From Rhizobiaceae bacterium (lineage in GTDB: Bacteria > Pseudomonadota > Alphaproteobacteria > Rhizobiales > Rhizobiaceae): a stretch of DNA of 33,693 nucleotides. The notes beneath the pieces are model-generated. The model did not search any database, was not told the origin of the DNA, and saw only the letters and a list, made by a program, of their open reading frames with translations. Position numbers and translations under genes: made by a program. The stretch's first letter is position 1; every line of letters begins with the position of its first letter. The stretch spans positions 1-33,693 of the forward strand of contig JANQMU010000028.1 in assembly GCA_028279875.1 (NCBI GenBank), given 5' to 3'. Below are positions 1 to 9,085 of this stretch, one piece after another.

Positions 1-124
1 GGCCCGAAGGGTGGCGGCAAATCGGCCCATCGGCTGCGTTGCGCCGCTTGCCCGATGCACCACATCGCGCTGCGCGACGCGCCTTGCCGAGTGAACCGAT
101 TTACAGCCATCAAATGATCCAATC

Positions 125-1624
125 TCATAACAACTCGCTCTCGTCCAAGAGGCTTTCATACAGGGCGGCATAGGCTTTGGCCGACTCGCTCCAGCCGACC
201 GGATGCTTCATAGCGCGCTCCTGCATCCGCCGCCAGAGGGCCGGTTTGCCGTAGAGATCGAACATCCGGCCGATTGCCGCCGAAAGCGCCTCGGCCGTCG
301 TCGGCGAGAACTGGATGCCGGTGGCGACACCAGCCTTGATCGCCGCATCATTGGCATCGATCACCGTATCGGCCAGCCCGCCCGTGCGGGCCACCAGCGG
401 CAACGCGCCATAGCGAAGCGCATACATCTGGGTCAGTCCGCACGGTTCGAACCGCGAGGGAACAAGAATACAGTCGGCGCCGGCAAAGATACGATGCGAC
501 AGGGCCTCGTCATAGCCGATATGGACCGCAACATGGTCCGGATTGCGTGAGGCGGCTTCGACGAACCCCTCTTCCAGATCCGCATCCCCGCTGCCCAGAA
601 CGACGAGGCGTCCGCCCCTTTCGACAAGTTCAGGCAGCGTATCGAGCAGCAGATCCAGACCCTTTTGACGAGTCAGGCGGCTGACGACGCCGAACAACGG
701 TCCCTCAGATATCTCCAGCTTGAATTCTCCGGCCAGCGCATCGGTGTTGCCGCGCTTGTCATCGAGTTTGCGCGGGCCGTAGCGATAGGCGATCGAGCGA
801 TCCTTACGCGGATTCCATACATTCAGATCGACACCGTTCAAAATGCCGGAGAACCTGTCCCCGCGCAGGCGGATCACGCCGTCGAGCCCCATCCCGAAGG
901 CCGGCGTCGCCAGTTCATCGACATAGGTCGGACTGACGGTGGTGATCCAGTCGGCATCCATCAGCCCGGCCTTCAGGGCGCTGATCTTACCCCAGAATTC
1001 GAAGCCATCGCGATTGAAGCGAGACTGCGGAAGGCGCAGCCGGCCCATCAGGGTGGCCGGTGCGAGACCCTGGAAAGCGATATTGTGGATCGTCATCACT
1101 GTCGCAACGCCCCTGGTCCCGCGCTGCTTCAGGTAGGTCGGGGCGAGCCCGGCCTGCCAGTCATGGGCATGCAGGATATCGGGCCGCCAGCGATCGGACA
1201 GCCCCGCATGGGCAATCTCGGCGGCAATGAAAGACAGCGCCGCGAACCGCGTCGGATTGTCCGGCCAGTCCCGGCCGTCCTTGCCGAGATAGATCGAACC
1301 CTCGCGGGCAAAAAACTGCTGTGCATCGAGAAGCAGCAAACCGGGCGCGCCATCGGACTTATCGAGCTTTCCGGCGACGATACGCGCCTCGACACCGAAG
1401 AGGTCGTCCGACGACCAGACGACTTTTGGCGACACCAGCCGATCGAGCAGGCCCGGATAGGCCGGCAGAAGCGTCCGCACCTGCCAGCCCTCGGCCGCCA
1501 GGGCGCTCGGCAGCGCGCCGACGACATCGGCCAGTCCGCCGGTCTTTACCAGCGGCGCAAACTCGGAAGCGACCGACAGGACACGCCCGGCCCGCTCGGC
1601 TTTTTTGTGTTTCCTGCCCGTCAA
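125..1624 (-). CDS. glgA: Glycogen synthase (ADP-glucose type, GT5)
   Basis: Transfers glucose from ADP-glucose to the non-reducing end of an alpha-1,4-glucan in the cytoplasm. The N-terminus carries the GT5 motif [13 protein letters not shown] (ADP-glucose site) and the C-terminal half carries [18 protein letters not shown] followed by RTGGLADTV, the usual catalytic block. The frame is open back to an ATG at 1696, but that lies well inside glgC. I prefer the TTG at 1624, whose bases overlap the glgC stop (TTGA), giving 499 aa, a normal GlgA length that starts about 15 residues before the conserved [17 protein letters not shown]. It is the last recognisable gene of the glgPBCA operon. The identification is very secure; the exact start is inferred. 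Confidence 0.95.
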   Translation of the reverse strand: MTGRKHKKAERAGRVLSVASEFAPLVKTGGLADVVGALPSALAAEGWQVRTLLPAYPGLLDRLVSPKVVWSSDDLFGVEARIVAGKLDKSDGAPGLLLLDAQQFFAREGSIYLGKDGRDWPDNPTRFAALSFIAAEIAHAGLSDRWRPDILHAHDWQAGLAPTYLKQRGTRGVATVMTIHNIAFQGLAPATLMGRLRLPQSRFNRDGFEFWGKISALKAGLMDADWITTVSPTYVDELATPAFGMGLDGVIRLRGDRFSGILNGVDLNVWNPRKDRSIAYRYGPRKLDDKRGNTDALAGEFKLEISEGPLFGVVSRLTRQKGLDLLLDTLPELVERGGRLVVLGSGDADLEEGFVEAASRNPDHVAVHIGYDEALSHRIFAGADCILVPSRFEPCGLTQMYALRYGALPLVARTGGLADTVIDANDAAIKAGVATGIQFSPTTAEALSAAIGRMFDLYGKPALWRRMQERAMKHPVGWSESAKAYAALYESLLDESELL

Positions 1625-2889
1625 AGAGACGCCGCTCGCCGGTCGAGCATCGGCTGGGTGATCAGGCACACACCGTTGTCGGTGCGCCGGAACCATTTGG
1701 CATCTTCCTTCGGATCGGCGCCCACGATCAGGCCCTCCGGAATGACGACGCCCCGGTCGATCACCACATTCGTCAGCTCGGCCTTTCTGTTGATCTGGAC
1801 ATAGGGCAGCGCCACCACATGTTTCAGTTTCGAATAGGAGTGCGTGTGCACACCGGTGAACAGCAGCGAATTGGCGACGGTGGAACCGGACACAATGCAG
1901 CCGCCGGAGATCAGTGAACTGACGGCGCTGCCCCGCCGCTCCTCATCGTCATGGATGAATTTGGCGGGCGGAACGATCTCCGAATAGGTCCAGATCGGCC
2001 AGTGCCGGTCGTAGATGTCCAGTTCCGGATCGAAATCCGTCAGGTCCAGATTGGCCTTCCAGAAGGCATCGACCGTTCCGACATCGCGCCAATAGGCTTC
2101 CTTTTCCTTGCTGCTCTTGACACAGGACCGGGAGAAGCGATGGGCAACGGCCTTGCCGTTCCTGACGATGCCGGGGATGAGGTCGGACCCGAAATCATGG
2201 CTCGAATTCGGATCGTCCGCATCCGCCAGCAGCAATTCGCGCAGGAAGGCCCAATCGAAGACATAGATGCCCATGCTGGCAAGGGCCACGGTCGGATCGT
2301 CCGGCGTGCCCGGCGGATCAGCAGGTTTTTCCAGGAACGAGATGATCCGGTCGCTTTCGTCGATCGCCATGACACCGAAGGCCGAAGCCTCCTCGCGCGG
2401 CACCGTCAGGCAGCCGACGGTGACGTCGGCACCCTCATTGACGTGCTGCTGCAGCATCAGTTCGTAATCCATCTTGTAGATGTGGTCGCCGGCCAGGACG
2501 ACGAGGTGATCGACCCCGTAGCTGTCGATAATGTCGATATTCTGGGTCACGGCATCGGCGGTTCCCAGATACCATTTGTTTTCCGCAACCCGTTGAGACG
2601 CCGGCAGGATATCGAGATATTCGTTGCGCTCGGCGCGAAAGAAGTTCCAGCCGCGCTGCATGTGGCGGATCAGGCTGTGGGCCTTGTACTGGGTAGCGAC
2701 CGCCATTTTGCGGATGCCCGAATTGAGCGCGTTGGAAAGGGCAAAGTCGATAATCCGGCTCTTGCCGCCGAAATAGACCGACGGCTTGGCGCGTTTTTCA
2801 GTCAGTTCCTTCAGTCGGCTGCCGCGCCCCCCGGCCAGCACGAACGCCATGGACCGGTTGGCCAGGCGGCGATTTGATTGTTCCGACAT
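1621..2889 (-). CDS. glgC: Glucose-1-phosphate adenylyltransferase (ADP-glucose pyrophosphorylase)
   Basis: Makes ADP-glucose and pyrophosphate from glucose-1-phosphate and ATP, the committed step of glycogen synthesis. The N-terminal nucleotidyltransferase signature [15 protein letters not shown] and the downstream [24 protein letters not shown] block are visible, as are [10 protein letters not shown] in the sugar-phosphate region and a C-terminal left-handed beta-helix-like tail ([17 protein letters not shown]). The open frame extends to 2943, but the ATG at 2889 is preceded by GGGAGAAGG at good spacing and gives 422 aa, typical for the family. Only 10 bases separate it from the glgB stop, and its own stop overlaps the glgA start by four bases, so translation is probably coupled. 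Confidence 0.96.
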   Translation of the reverse strand: MSEQSNRRLANRSMAFVLAGGRGSRLKELTEKRAKPSVYFGGKSRIIDFALSNALNSGIRKMAVATQYKAHSLIRHMQRGWNFFRAERNEYLDILPASQRVAENKWYLGTADAVTQNIDIIDSYGVDHLVVLAGDHIYKMDYELMLQQHVNEGADVTVGCLTVPREEASAFGVMAIDESDRIISFLEKPADPPGTPDDPTVALASMGIYVFDWAFLRELLLADADDPNSSHDFGSDLIPGIVRNGKAVAHRFSRSCVKSSKEKEAYWRDVGTVDAFWKANLDLTDFDPELDIYDRHWPIWTYSEIVPPAKFIHDDEERRGSAVSSLISGGCIVSGSTVANSLLFTGVHTHSYSKLKHVVALPYVQINRKAELTNVVIDRGVVIPEGLIVGADPKEDAKWFRRTDNGVCLITQPMLDRRAASL

Positions 2890-2899
2890 TGCCTTCTCC

Positions 2900-5146
2900 C
2901 TACAACGAATTGATTTCCCCGGCGCCGCTTCCTTCAAGCACAAAAATCAGTGTCGACAGCGGCGGCAGCACCAACGCCGTCGAATGGTCGCGGCCATTCC
3001 AGGCGATCTCTTCTGTCGGCAGGTCGTCGAACCCGCCACGCCCGCCGCCGCCATAATCGGTCGAATCCGTATTCAGGATCAGCCTCAGCCGGCCCTTTGC
3101 CGGAACGCCGATGCGCCAATTGTCCCGCTGCACCGGCGCGAAATTGCAGACGACCACCACCGGCGCGTCCCCATCATCACCGCGCCGCAGGAAGGAAAAG
3201 ACGGATTCGTCTTCTGCCTGATGATCGATCCATTCAAACCCGCCCGGGTCGCAATCCCTGACATGCAGCGCGGGAATCGTCCGATAGGCACGGTTCAGGT
3301 CGCGCACCAGCGCCTGCATGCCCCTGTGCCATTCATGATCGAGCAGATGCCATTCGACACTACCGTCGTGGTTCCACTCGGCGCCTTGCGCGATCTCGCA
3401 GCCCATGAAGAGCAGTTTCTTGCCCGGATGGGTCCACATGAAGCTGTAATAGAGACGCAGATTGGCAAACTTCTCCCACCCCTCGCCAGGCATTTTAGCG
3501 ATCATCGAACCCTTGCCATGCACCACCTCGTCATGGCTGATCGGCAGAATGAAATTCTCCGAATAGGCGTAGGTCAGCCCGAAGGTCATCTGGTTGTGGT
3601 GATATTTGCGGTGCACCGGGTCCCTGCGGATATAGTCGAGCGTGTCGTGCATCCAGCCCATGTTCCACTTGAACCCGAAGCCCAGCCCGCCAGCATCGGT
3701 CGGCCTGGAAATGCCGGCAAATGCCGTCGATTCCTCAGCGATGGTGACGATACCCGGGCATTCGGCATAGACCGTCTCGTTCATGCGCTTCAGGAAATCG
3801 ATGGCTTCCAGGTTCTCGCGGCCGCCATGGATATTGGGAATCCATTCGCCCTCATCGCGCGAATAATCGCGATAGAGCATCGAGGCGACCGCATCGACAC
3901 GCAGGCCGTCAATGTGATGCTCATGCAGCCAGTAGACGGCATTGGCGATCAGGAAATTCATCACCTCGACGCGTCCGTAATTGTAGATCAGCGTGTTCCA
4001 GTCCTGATGAAACCCCTCTTTGGGGTCGGCATATTCATAAAGCGCCGTGCCGTCGAATTGCCCGAGACCGTGAATGTCGGTCGGGAAATGGCCGGGCACC
4101 CAGTCCAGCAGGATGCCAAGACCCTTGGCGTGGGCCGCTTCCACCAGCGCCCTGAATTCCCCGGGCGGACCAAAACGGATGGTCGGCGCATAAAGGCCGA
4201 TCGGCTGATAGCCCCAGGACCCGTCAAAGGGAAACTCACTGACCGGCAGCAATTCCAGATGGGTAAAACCCATATCAACCGCATAGTCGACAAGCTGCTG
4301 CGCGGCCTCGACATAGGAGAGCGGACGGTTACCCTCCTCCGCGACCCGCTTCCAGCTCCCGAGGTGAACCTCATAGATCGAGATCGGCGCGCGGATGTTC
4401 TGCAGGCCGGAACGGCGCTCCATCCAGCCATTATCCTGCCAGGCATGACCGCCGAGGTCACGCACGATCGAACCGGTCTGCGGCGGATGCTCCGAGCCGA
4501 AACCCACCGGATCGGCCTTGAGCGGCAGCAGATCGCCGTCGCGGCCGACGATTTCATATTTGTAGACCGCACCTTCGCCGAGCCCGGGCACGAAGATCTC
4601 CCACACGCCGGTGCTGCCCCGGCCGCGCATCGGGTGGCGCCGGCCGTCCCAGTGATTGAAATCGCCGATCACCGAAACCCGGCGCGCATTGGGCGCCCAG
4701 ACGGCAAAATGCACGCCCTTCGCCCCTTCATGCTCGATGATATGGGCGCCCAGAACCTCCCAGAGACGCCGATGGGTGCCTTCCGAAATCAGATGCTCGT
4801 CCATCGGCCCGAGCACCGGCCCGAAGCGAAAGGGATCGTCATATTCCCATGAATGACCGTTGGCGCTGGCCCGCAGCCGGTAATCGGCCTTGCGGCGCAA
4901 AAGCCCGGCGAACACGCCCTTTGCTCCGGCGACCGGCACGAGCGGCGTTTCCGTCGATTTTCCGGTCAACGCCACAATCGCGTCCGCGCCCGGATCGAAG
5001 GCGCAGATCACGAAGCCGGTGGCTTTCTGGTGACCGCCAAGCACGGAATAGGGATTTTGGTGAACACCATCGGCGATCGACCTGGCATCGGCAAGATCGA
5101 CAAGATCCGTCGCGGAATTGTCCTTCGTTCCGGCTGAGTTCTTCAA
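2900..5146 (-). CDS. glgB: 1,4-alpha-glucan branching enzyme (GH13)
   Basis: Cuts alpha-1,4 chains and re-joins them as alpha-1,6 branches in glycogen. The protein has 748 aa: N-terminal regions including a CBM48-like domain ([20 protein letters not shown]), then a GH13 barrel. The nucleophile Asp lies in [16 protein letters not shown] (about residue 415), the acid/base Glu in IVTIAEEST (about 469), and the third acidic residue in [10 protein letters not shown] (about 540). The frame is closed by the glgP stop TGA at 5171-5173, so the start must lie within the next 24 bases. The TTG at 5146 is the only reasonable candidate, although its Shine-Dalgarno is weak. The gene sits between glgP and glgC in the same operon. 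Confidence 0.95.
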   Translation of the reverse strand: MKNSAGTKDNSATDLVDLADARSIADGVHQNPYSVLGGHQKATGFVICAFDPGADAIVALTGKSTETPLVPVAGAKGVFAGLLRRKADYRLRASANGHSWEYDDPFRFGPVLGPMDEHLISEGTHRRLWEVLGAHIIEHEGAKGVHFAVWAPNARRVSVIGDFNHWDGRRHPMRGRGSTGVWEIFVPGLGEGAVYKYEIVGRDGDLLPLKADPVGFGSEHPPQTGSIVRDLGGHAWQDNGWMERRSGLQNIRAPISIYEVHLGSWKRVAEEGNRPLSYVEAAQQLVDYAVDMGFTHLELLPVSEFPFDGSWGYQPIGLYAPTIRFGPPGEFRALVEAAHAKGLGILLDWVPGHFPTDIHGLGQFDGTALYEYADPKEGFHQDWNTLIYNYGRVEVMNFLIANAVYWLHEHHIDGLRVDAVASMLYRDYSRDEGEWIPNIHGGRENLEAIDFLKRMNETVYAECPGIVTIAEESTAFAGISRPTDAGGLGFGFKWNMGWMHDTLDYIRRDPVHRKYHHNQMTFGLTYAYSENFILPISHDEVVHGKGSMIAKMPGEGWEKFANLRLYYSFMWTHPGKKLLFMGCEIAQGAEWNHDGSVEWHLLDHEWHRGMQALVRDLNRAYRTIPALHVRDCDPGGFEWIDHQAEDESVFSFLRRGDDGDAPVVVVCNFAPVQRDNWRIGVPAKGRLRLILNTDSTDYGGGGRGGFDDLPTEEIAWNGRDHSTALVLPPLSTLIFVLEGSGAGEINSL

Positions 5147-5170
5147 ATGGCCCGTGTCCCGAATTGTGCG

Positions 5171-7591
5171 TCAAAGCGCCGATCGCGCGTCCCAGATATC
5201 CTCCATGTAACCGCGAATGGCGCGGTCGGAGGAGAACCATCCGACCTTCGCCGTGTTCATCGCGGCCCTATGAAACCACGTGTTGCGGTCCTTGAAAACA
5301 CCATCCGCCTGTCGCTGCGCCGCATGGTAGGCGTCGAAATCGCTGCAGACGAGAAAATAGTCATGATTGTATAGCCGGTCGACCAGCCCGTGATAGCGCT
5401 GCGGCTCGTCCGGCGAGAACGCGCCGTCGGCGATCAGTTTCAGCGCGCCGGACAACCGCGGAGAAGCTTCGATCGCCGTTCGGGCATGACCAGGCTCCTG
5501 CCGCCGGCGTTCCACTTCGTCAGCGGTCAGCCCGAACAGGAAGAAATTCTCGGCGCCGACATGCTCCCGGATTTCCACATTCGCACCGTCCAGCGTGCCG
5601 ATGGTCAGCGCGCCGTTCATCGCCAGCTTCATATTGCCGGTTCCCGACGCCTCCTTGCCGGCTGTGGAAATCTGCTCCGACAGATCCGCGGCCGGAATCA
5701 GCCGTTCGGCCATCGAGACATTGTAGTTGGGCGGATAGACCACCGACAGGCGGTCCTTCATGGCCGGATCGGCATTGATCACGGCCGCGACATCATTGAT
5801 CAGCCGGATGATCTCCTTGGCCACCGCATAGCCCGGCGCCGCCTTGCCGCCGAAGATTTTCACACGCGGCGTCCAGTCCGCATGCGGGTCGTCGCGGATC
5901 GCCGCCCAAAGGGCGACGGTCTCGAGAATGTTCATCAACTGGCGCTTATATTCGTGGATGCGCTTGATCTGGATATCGAACATCGCATCGGGGTCCACGG
6001 TAACGCCGACGGTCCGTTTCAGCCAGTTTGCGAGGACGACCTTGTTCTGCCGCTTCGCCGTCCCGAATCGATCGAGAAAAACAGGATCACTGGCGAAGGG
6101 CGTCAGCGCCTCCAGACGGTCGAGATCGCCGACCCAGCCTTCGCCGATTGTCTCGGTGATCAGCCGGCTCAGTGGGCGGTTGCACGACCACAGCCACCGG
6201 CGCGGCGTCACGCCATTCGTCTGGCTGACGATGCGGTCGGGATGCAGCCGGTGCAGGTCACCGAACACCGACTCCTTCATCAACTCCGTGTGCAGGGCCG
6301 AAACCCCGTTGACGCGGTGCGATGTCAAAAAGGCGAGTTCGCCCATCTTCACGGCGCCGTTTTCGATGATCGAAACATCGCGGCCGGGATGAAGCCTCGC
6401 ATGACGCGCATCGATATGCTCGATCAGGTCCATATGGCGCGGCAGGACGCGGCGCATCAGCGGCTCCGGCCAGCGCTCAAGCGCCTCGGGCAGCAGCGTA
6501 TGGTTGGTATAGGACAGGCAGGCCTGGGCAAGATCGACCGCCTCGTTCAGTTCCATGCGATGGTCATCATGCAGGATGCGCACCAGTTCCGGGCCGGCGA
6601 TGGCCGGATGGGTATCGTTCATCTGAATGGCCACCCGGTCGGGCAGTTGCCTCAGATCGCCGCATTCCGACCGGAAGCGCCGGACGATGTCACGCACCGA
6701 AGCGGCGGTGAAGAAGAACTCCTGCTTGAGCCGCAGTTCCTTTCCCTGATCGGTGGTGTCGTCCGGATAAAGCACCCGGCTGATCGTCCGCGCCAGCGCC
6801 TCCGGCTCGGCGGCGGCCAGATAGTCGCCTTGGTTGAATTTCTGCAGATCGAACAATTTGGTCGGTTTGGCGGACCAAAGGCGCAACGTGTTCGCCCAGC
6901 GGCCCTGCCAGCCGACAATCGGCGTGTCATATCCGGACGCAATGACCGATTCCTCCGGCCTCCAGACCGCCTCACCGTTTTCCTTTGAAACATGGCCGCC
7001 AAAGCCGATCTCATAGGCCGCTTCCGGCCGTTCAAACTCCCAGGCCGGACGCTGCGCCAGCCAGGCTTCCGCCGATTCCGCCTGCCGGCCATGCTCGAAA
7101 CTCTGCCGGAACAGCCCGTGCTCGTAACGAATGCCGTAACCATAGGCCGGACATCCAAGGGTCGACAGGGATTCCAGAAAACAGGCCGCCAGCCGCCCCA
7201 GCCCGCCATTGCCGAGCGCCGCATCGGGCTCGTCCTGCACCACCGCCTCGTAGTCGACATCCAGCCCGGCCAGCGCCTGCCTGGCAACATCATCAAGCTG
7301 TAGATTGACCACCGCATCCTCCAGCAGGCGGCCGATCAAAAACTCCATCGACAGATAATAGACCCTTTTCTTCCCTAGCTCGTAGGTCCGCCGTGTGGAT
7401 GCGAACCAGGGGTCGACAATACGATCGCGGATCGCCAGCGACAACGACATGCGCCAGTCGTAAAGCGAGGCATGTGCGGCATCCTTGCCGAGGGAATATT
7501 TGAGATGCCGGTCGACATCAGCTTGCAGCGCGCTGACATCAACAGGCCGCTGTTGGGCGTCGGTTTGGGAAAATGCTGGCACTGAAGGCAT
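5171..7591 (-). CDS. glgP: Glycogen/starch/alpha-glucan phosphorylase (GT35)
   Basis: Degrades glycogen phosphorolytically, releasing glucose-1-phosphate. The 806-aa length is normal for the family. The PLP-binding signature EASGTGNMKLAMNGALTIGT is near residue 645-665, with the Schiff-base Lys in NMKLAMNG. The conserved N-terminal blocks RVYYLSMEFLIGR and ALGNGGLGRLAACFLES and the phosphate-site region FDIQIKRIHEYKRQ are also present. An ATG at 7591 follows a weak purine stretch (GGGA). It is the first gene of the glg cluster, 24 bases ahead of glgB, so synthesis and breakdown enzymes are co-transcribed, an arrangement I recall for Agrobacterium-type rhizobia. A 12-bp palindrome lies about 37 bases upstream. 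Confidence 0.96.
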   Translation of the reverse strand: MPSVPAFSQTDAQQRPVDVSALQADVDRHLKYSLGKDAAHASLYDWRMSLSLAIRDRIVDPWFASTRRTYELGKKRVYYLSMEFLIGRLLEDAVVNLQLDDVARQALAGLDVDYEAVVQDEPDAALGNGGLGRLAACFLESLSTLGCPAYGYGIRYEHGLFRQSFEHGRQAESAEAWLAQRPAWEFERPEAAYEIGFGGHVSKENGEAVWRPEESVIASGYDTPIVGWQGRWANTLRLWSAKPTKLFDLQKFNQGDYLAAAEPEALARTISRVLYPDDTTDQGKELRLKQEFFFTAASVRDIVRRFRSECGDLRQLPDRVAIQMNDTHPAIAGPELVRILHDDHRMELNEAVDLAQACLSYTNHTLLPEALERWPEPLMRRVLPRHMDLIEHIDARHARLHPGRDVSIIENGAVKMGELAFLTSHRVNGVSALHTELMKESVFGDLHRLHPDRIVSQTNGVTPRRWLWSCNRPLSRLITETIGEGWVGDLDRLEALTPFASDPVFLDRFGTAKRQNKVVLANWLKRTVGVTVDPDAMFDIQIKRIHEYKRQLMNILETVALWAAIRDDPHADWTPRVKIFGGKAAPGYAVAKEIIRLINDVAAVINADPAMKDRLSVVYPPNYNVSMAERLIPAADLSEQISTAGKEASGTGNMKLAMNGALTIGTLDGANVEIREHVGAENFFLFGLTADEVERRRQEPGHARTAIEASPRLSGALKLIADGAFSPDEPQRYHGLVDRLYNHDYFLVCSDFDAYHAAQRQADGVFKDRNTWFHRAAMNTAKVGWFSSDRAIRGYMEDIWDARSAL

Positions 7592-7627
7592 GAACGGATC
7601 CCGGCAAAGATCAGGAGTTCTGTTATT

Positions 7628-7639
7628 TAAATCGATTTA
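7628..7639. promoter_or_regulatory. Perfect palindrome TAAATCGATTTA upstream of glgP, possible operator
   Basis: A 12-bp perfect palindrome with a central CG lies 37 bases before the glgP start in an AT-rich stretch. Its form (A/T-rich arms around CpG) resembles operators of LacI-family sugar regulators. On the minus strand it overlaps a possible weak -10 (TAAATC, 17 bases after TTGTAG). The palindrome is seen directly; the regulator and role are inferred, and no LacI-type gene is in the window. Confidence 0.4.
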
Positions 7640-7716
7640 GAACGTCACACCGGATCCTACAAGAAAATTCGAACCGACGATGGGGGATCGCAGGCATCGC
7701 TGCGGTGAGACGCGAC

Positions 7717-8694
7717 CTAATCGATAACCGTTCTGGCGCCGCTCCGCACACCGTCTTCGTCCGGCGTGTTTGCCTGGCTGGTCAGGATATCCTGCCGGCG
7801 CCAGACCTTCAGCGGCCCGTGACAGGGCGGTGGCGACGACCCTTCGGAAACGCCGATATACTCCAGCCGCGGAGGAACGCGCAGCATATGTCTCGGACCT
7901 GATACATTGCACACGCCATCCGCGGTCACATATTTGCCCGATTGCGAGGGTCTTTCACCGGGAACGATCGTCCTCGATATCCGCGACACCGCCGACTCAC
8001 CGGCGGCAAAAAGCGGTCGCCTGTCGAGCATGCCCATATGTTCGCTTGACCAATGCCGGGCCCATTCGGAGATATTGACCGCCGGTCCGCGGTCACTGGG
8101 CACGGCCCGGCAAACCGCATCCGCGCCTTTTTTTGATTCCGGCTTCGGTCCGTCAAGGCCGACCGCACACAGGTCACCGTCGACATTGTGGATTCGATAG
8201 AGGGCTATTTTTCGCATGTCGATAAGGTAGACATCGCCCTCATCATTGATCTCAAGCCAAGGCCCGCGGTGGCCGTCCCGCGCGCCATCTTCGCGCCAGA
8301 CGACATCGCCATAGGTGCTGCCGCCATGCCCCGTGGTCGGCAGCATAACCGAACCGCTGCCGAAAACGCCGCTGATATCAATGCGACGCTCATAAGTGCC
8401 AAAGAATGAATCGAGGATCCGGTCCCGATGATAGGCGATGCCCATGTCGTTGGGAAGGATGATTGCCCGCGTCTTCCACGGCTGCGGAGCATCCGCACCG
8501 CGCGGCCAGAACCCATAGGCAAGCACTCCGATCGCCGCGACGACGGAAAGCATGATCAGCGCGCAGGTCGGAACGCGACGGCCTTTGACGGTGCTCGATT
8601 GCGGGCACAGGCTGGCGGACACCGGCTCGTCGAGCAAGCGGATGATATCGTCGGCATCACCGCCGGCGGTGGATCGGGGCGTCGTTGTCGACAT
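7717..8694 (-). CDS. Hypothetical protein with one membrane segment and a C-terminal extracytoplasmic domain
   Basis: Not recognised. The 325-aa protein has a polar N-terminus of about 43 residues, one hydrophobic segment (VPTCALIMLSVVAAIGVLAY, about residues 41-60) and a long C-terminal part with several Cys and many Gly/Asp turns. A piece reading WLEINDEGDVYLIDMRKIALYRI may be a beta-rich domain. Positive charges (VKGRR) just before the membrane segment suggest N-in/C-out topology. An 18-codon leader ORF ends three bases before the ATG at 8694, and a sigma70-like promoter lies further upstream at 8950-8979, which supports a real transcribed gene. It is separated from the glg operon by about 125 bases. 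The function is unknown. Confidence 0.65.
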   Translation of the reverse strand: MSTTTPRSTAGGDADDIIRLLDEPVSASLCPQSSTVKGRRVPTCALIMLSVVAAIGVLAYGFWPRGADAPQPWKTRAIILPNDMGIAYHRDRILDSFFGTYERRIDISGVFGSGSVMLPTTGHGGSTYGDVVWREDGARDGHRGPWLEINDEGDVYLIDMRKIALYRIHNVDGDLCAVGLDGPKPESKKGADAVCRAVPSDRGPAVNISEWARHWSSEHMGMLDRRPLFAAGESAVSRISRTIVPGERPSQSGKYVTADGVCNVSGPRHMLRVPPRLEYIGVSEGSSPPPCHGPLKVWRRQDILTSQANTPDEDGVRSGARTVID

Positions 8695-8697
8695 CGA

Positions 8698-8754
8698 CTA
8701 GCCGGTCCGGCTTTCGGCCGCAGCAACTGGCTGCCGGCTTTGAACACAAACCAT
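8698..8754 (-). CDS. Possible 18-aa leader ORF
   Basis: The ATG at 8754 follows AAGGA at six bases and the stop TAG at 8700-8698 lies three bases before the ATG of the next gene, which itself has no good Shine-Dalgarno. This layout would let ribosomes finishing the leader restart on the 325-aa gene. The peptide is polar with no clear attenuator pattern. It may be a coupling leader or chance; only the spacing supports it. Confidence 0.3.
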   Translation of the reverse strand: MVCVQSRQPVAAAESRTG

Positions 8755-9085
8755 GACATATCCTTTCCCGCACGAACGCGGTGGCTCAGGCCGTGCCCGC
8801 CCCCTGTTGCCGGTCGCTCGCTCCAATCAGAACGTGGCGCCGACTGTCTCAAAAACCTGCATTGCGCCCCGAAACCCCGTCAGTGTTCTTGCATCACGGC
8901 AAAGCCGGATGGTCTCCCCGATATCCGTCGGCCGGCGACGCTGACCGTCATTATGAATCAACAAAAAGGCTGATTTCAAAATTTAATCCGGCACCGTGTA
9001 TCAAACTGCCCGGTCGCTGTCCAACCGGACATGTGGAACAAGGCCATCGGACCGTCGACGCCCGTACCGCATAGACGGTGTGTCC
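8755..9085. other. Intergenic stretch between the membrane-protein unit and the AKR-Rid operon end
   Basis: No convincing gene is seen. The stretch contains the promoter at 8950-8979 and the 5' leader of the unit to its left. No stem with a T-run that would end the long operon arriving from the right (stop at 9086) was found. Confidence 0.6.
8950..8979 (-). promoter_or_regulatory. Sigma70-like promoter for the 7717-8754 unit
   Basis: Read on the minus strand, TTGAAA (8979-8974) and CATAAT (8955-8950) are separated by 18 bases; each matches the consensus hexamer at five of six positions. Transcription would start near 8943, leaving a leader of about 190 bases before the small ORF. The hexamers are seen; activity is inferred. 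Confidence 0.5.

Noticed and set aside
1..128. Minus-strand ATG overlapping the glgA stop that opens a frame running off the left edge
   Set aside because: The 42 visible codons do not resemble pgm, glgX or any family I know, and the composition is not convincing. The first 124 bases are GC-rich and could be an intergenic repeat, but this cannot be tested within the window.
2786..4852. Long plus-strand open frame (688 codons) opposite glgB; similar long ones opposite glgP (5390-6988) and the transporter operon (25243-26913)
   Set aside because: These are antisense shadows typical of GC-rich DNA. They show no domain pattern, and the opposite strand has unmistakable family motifs.
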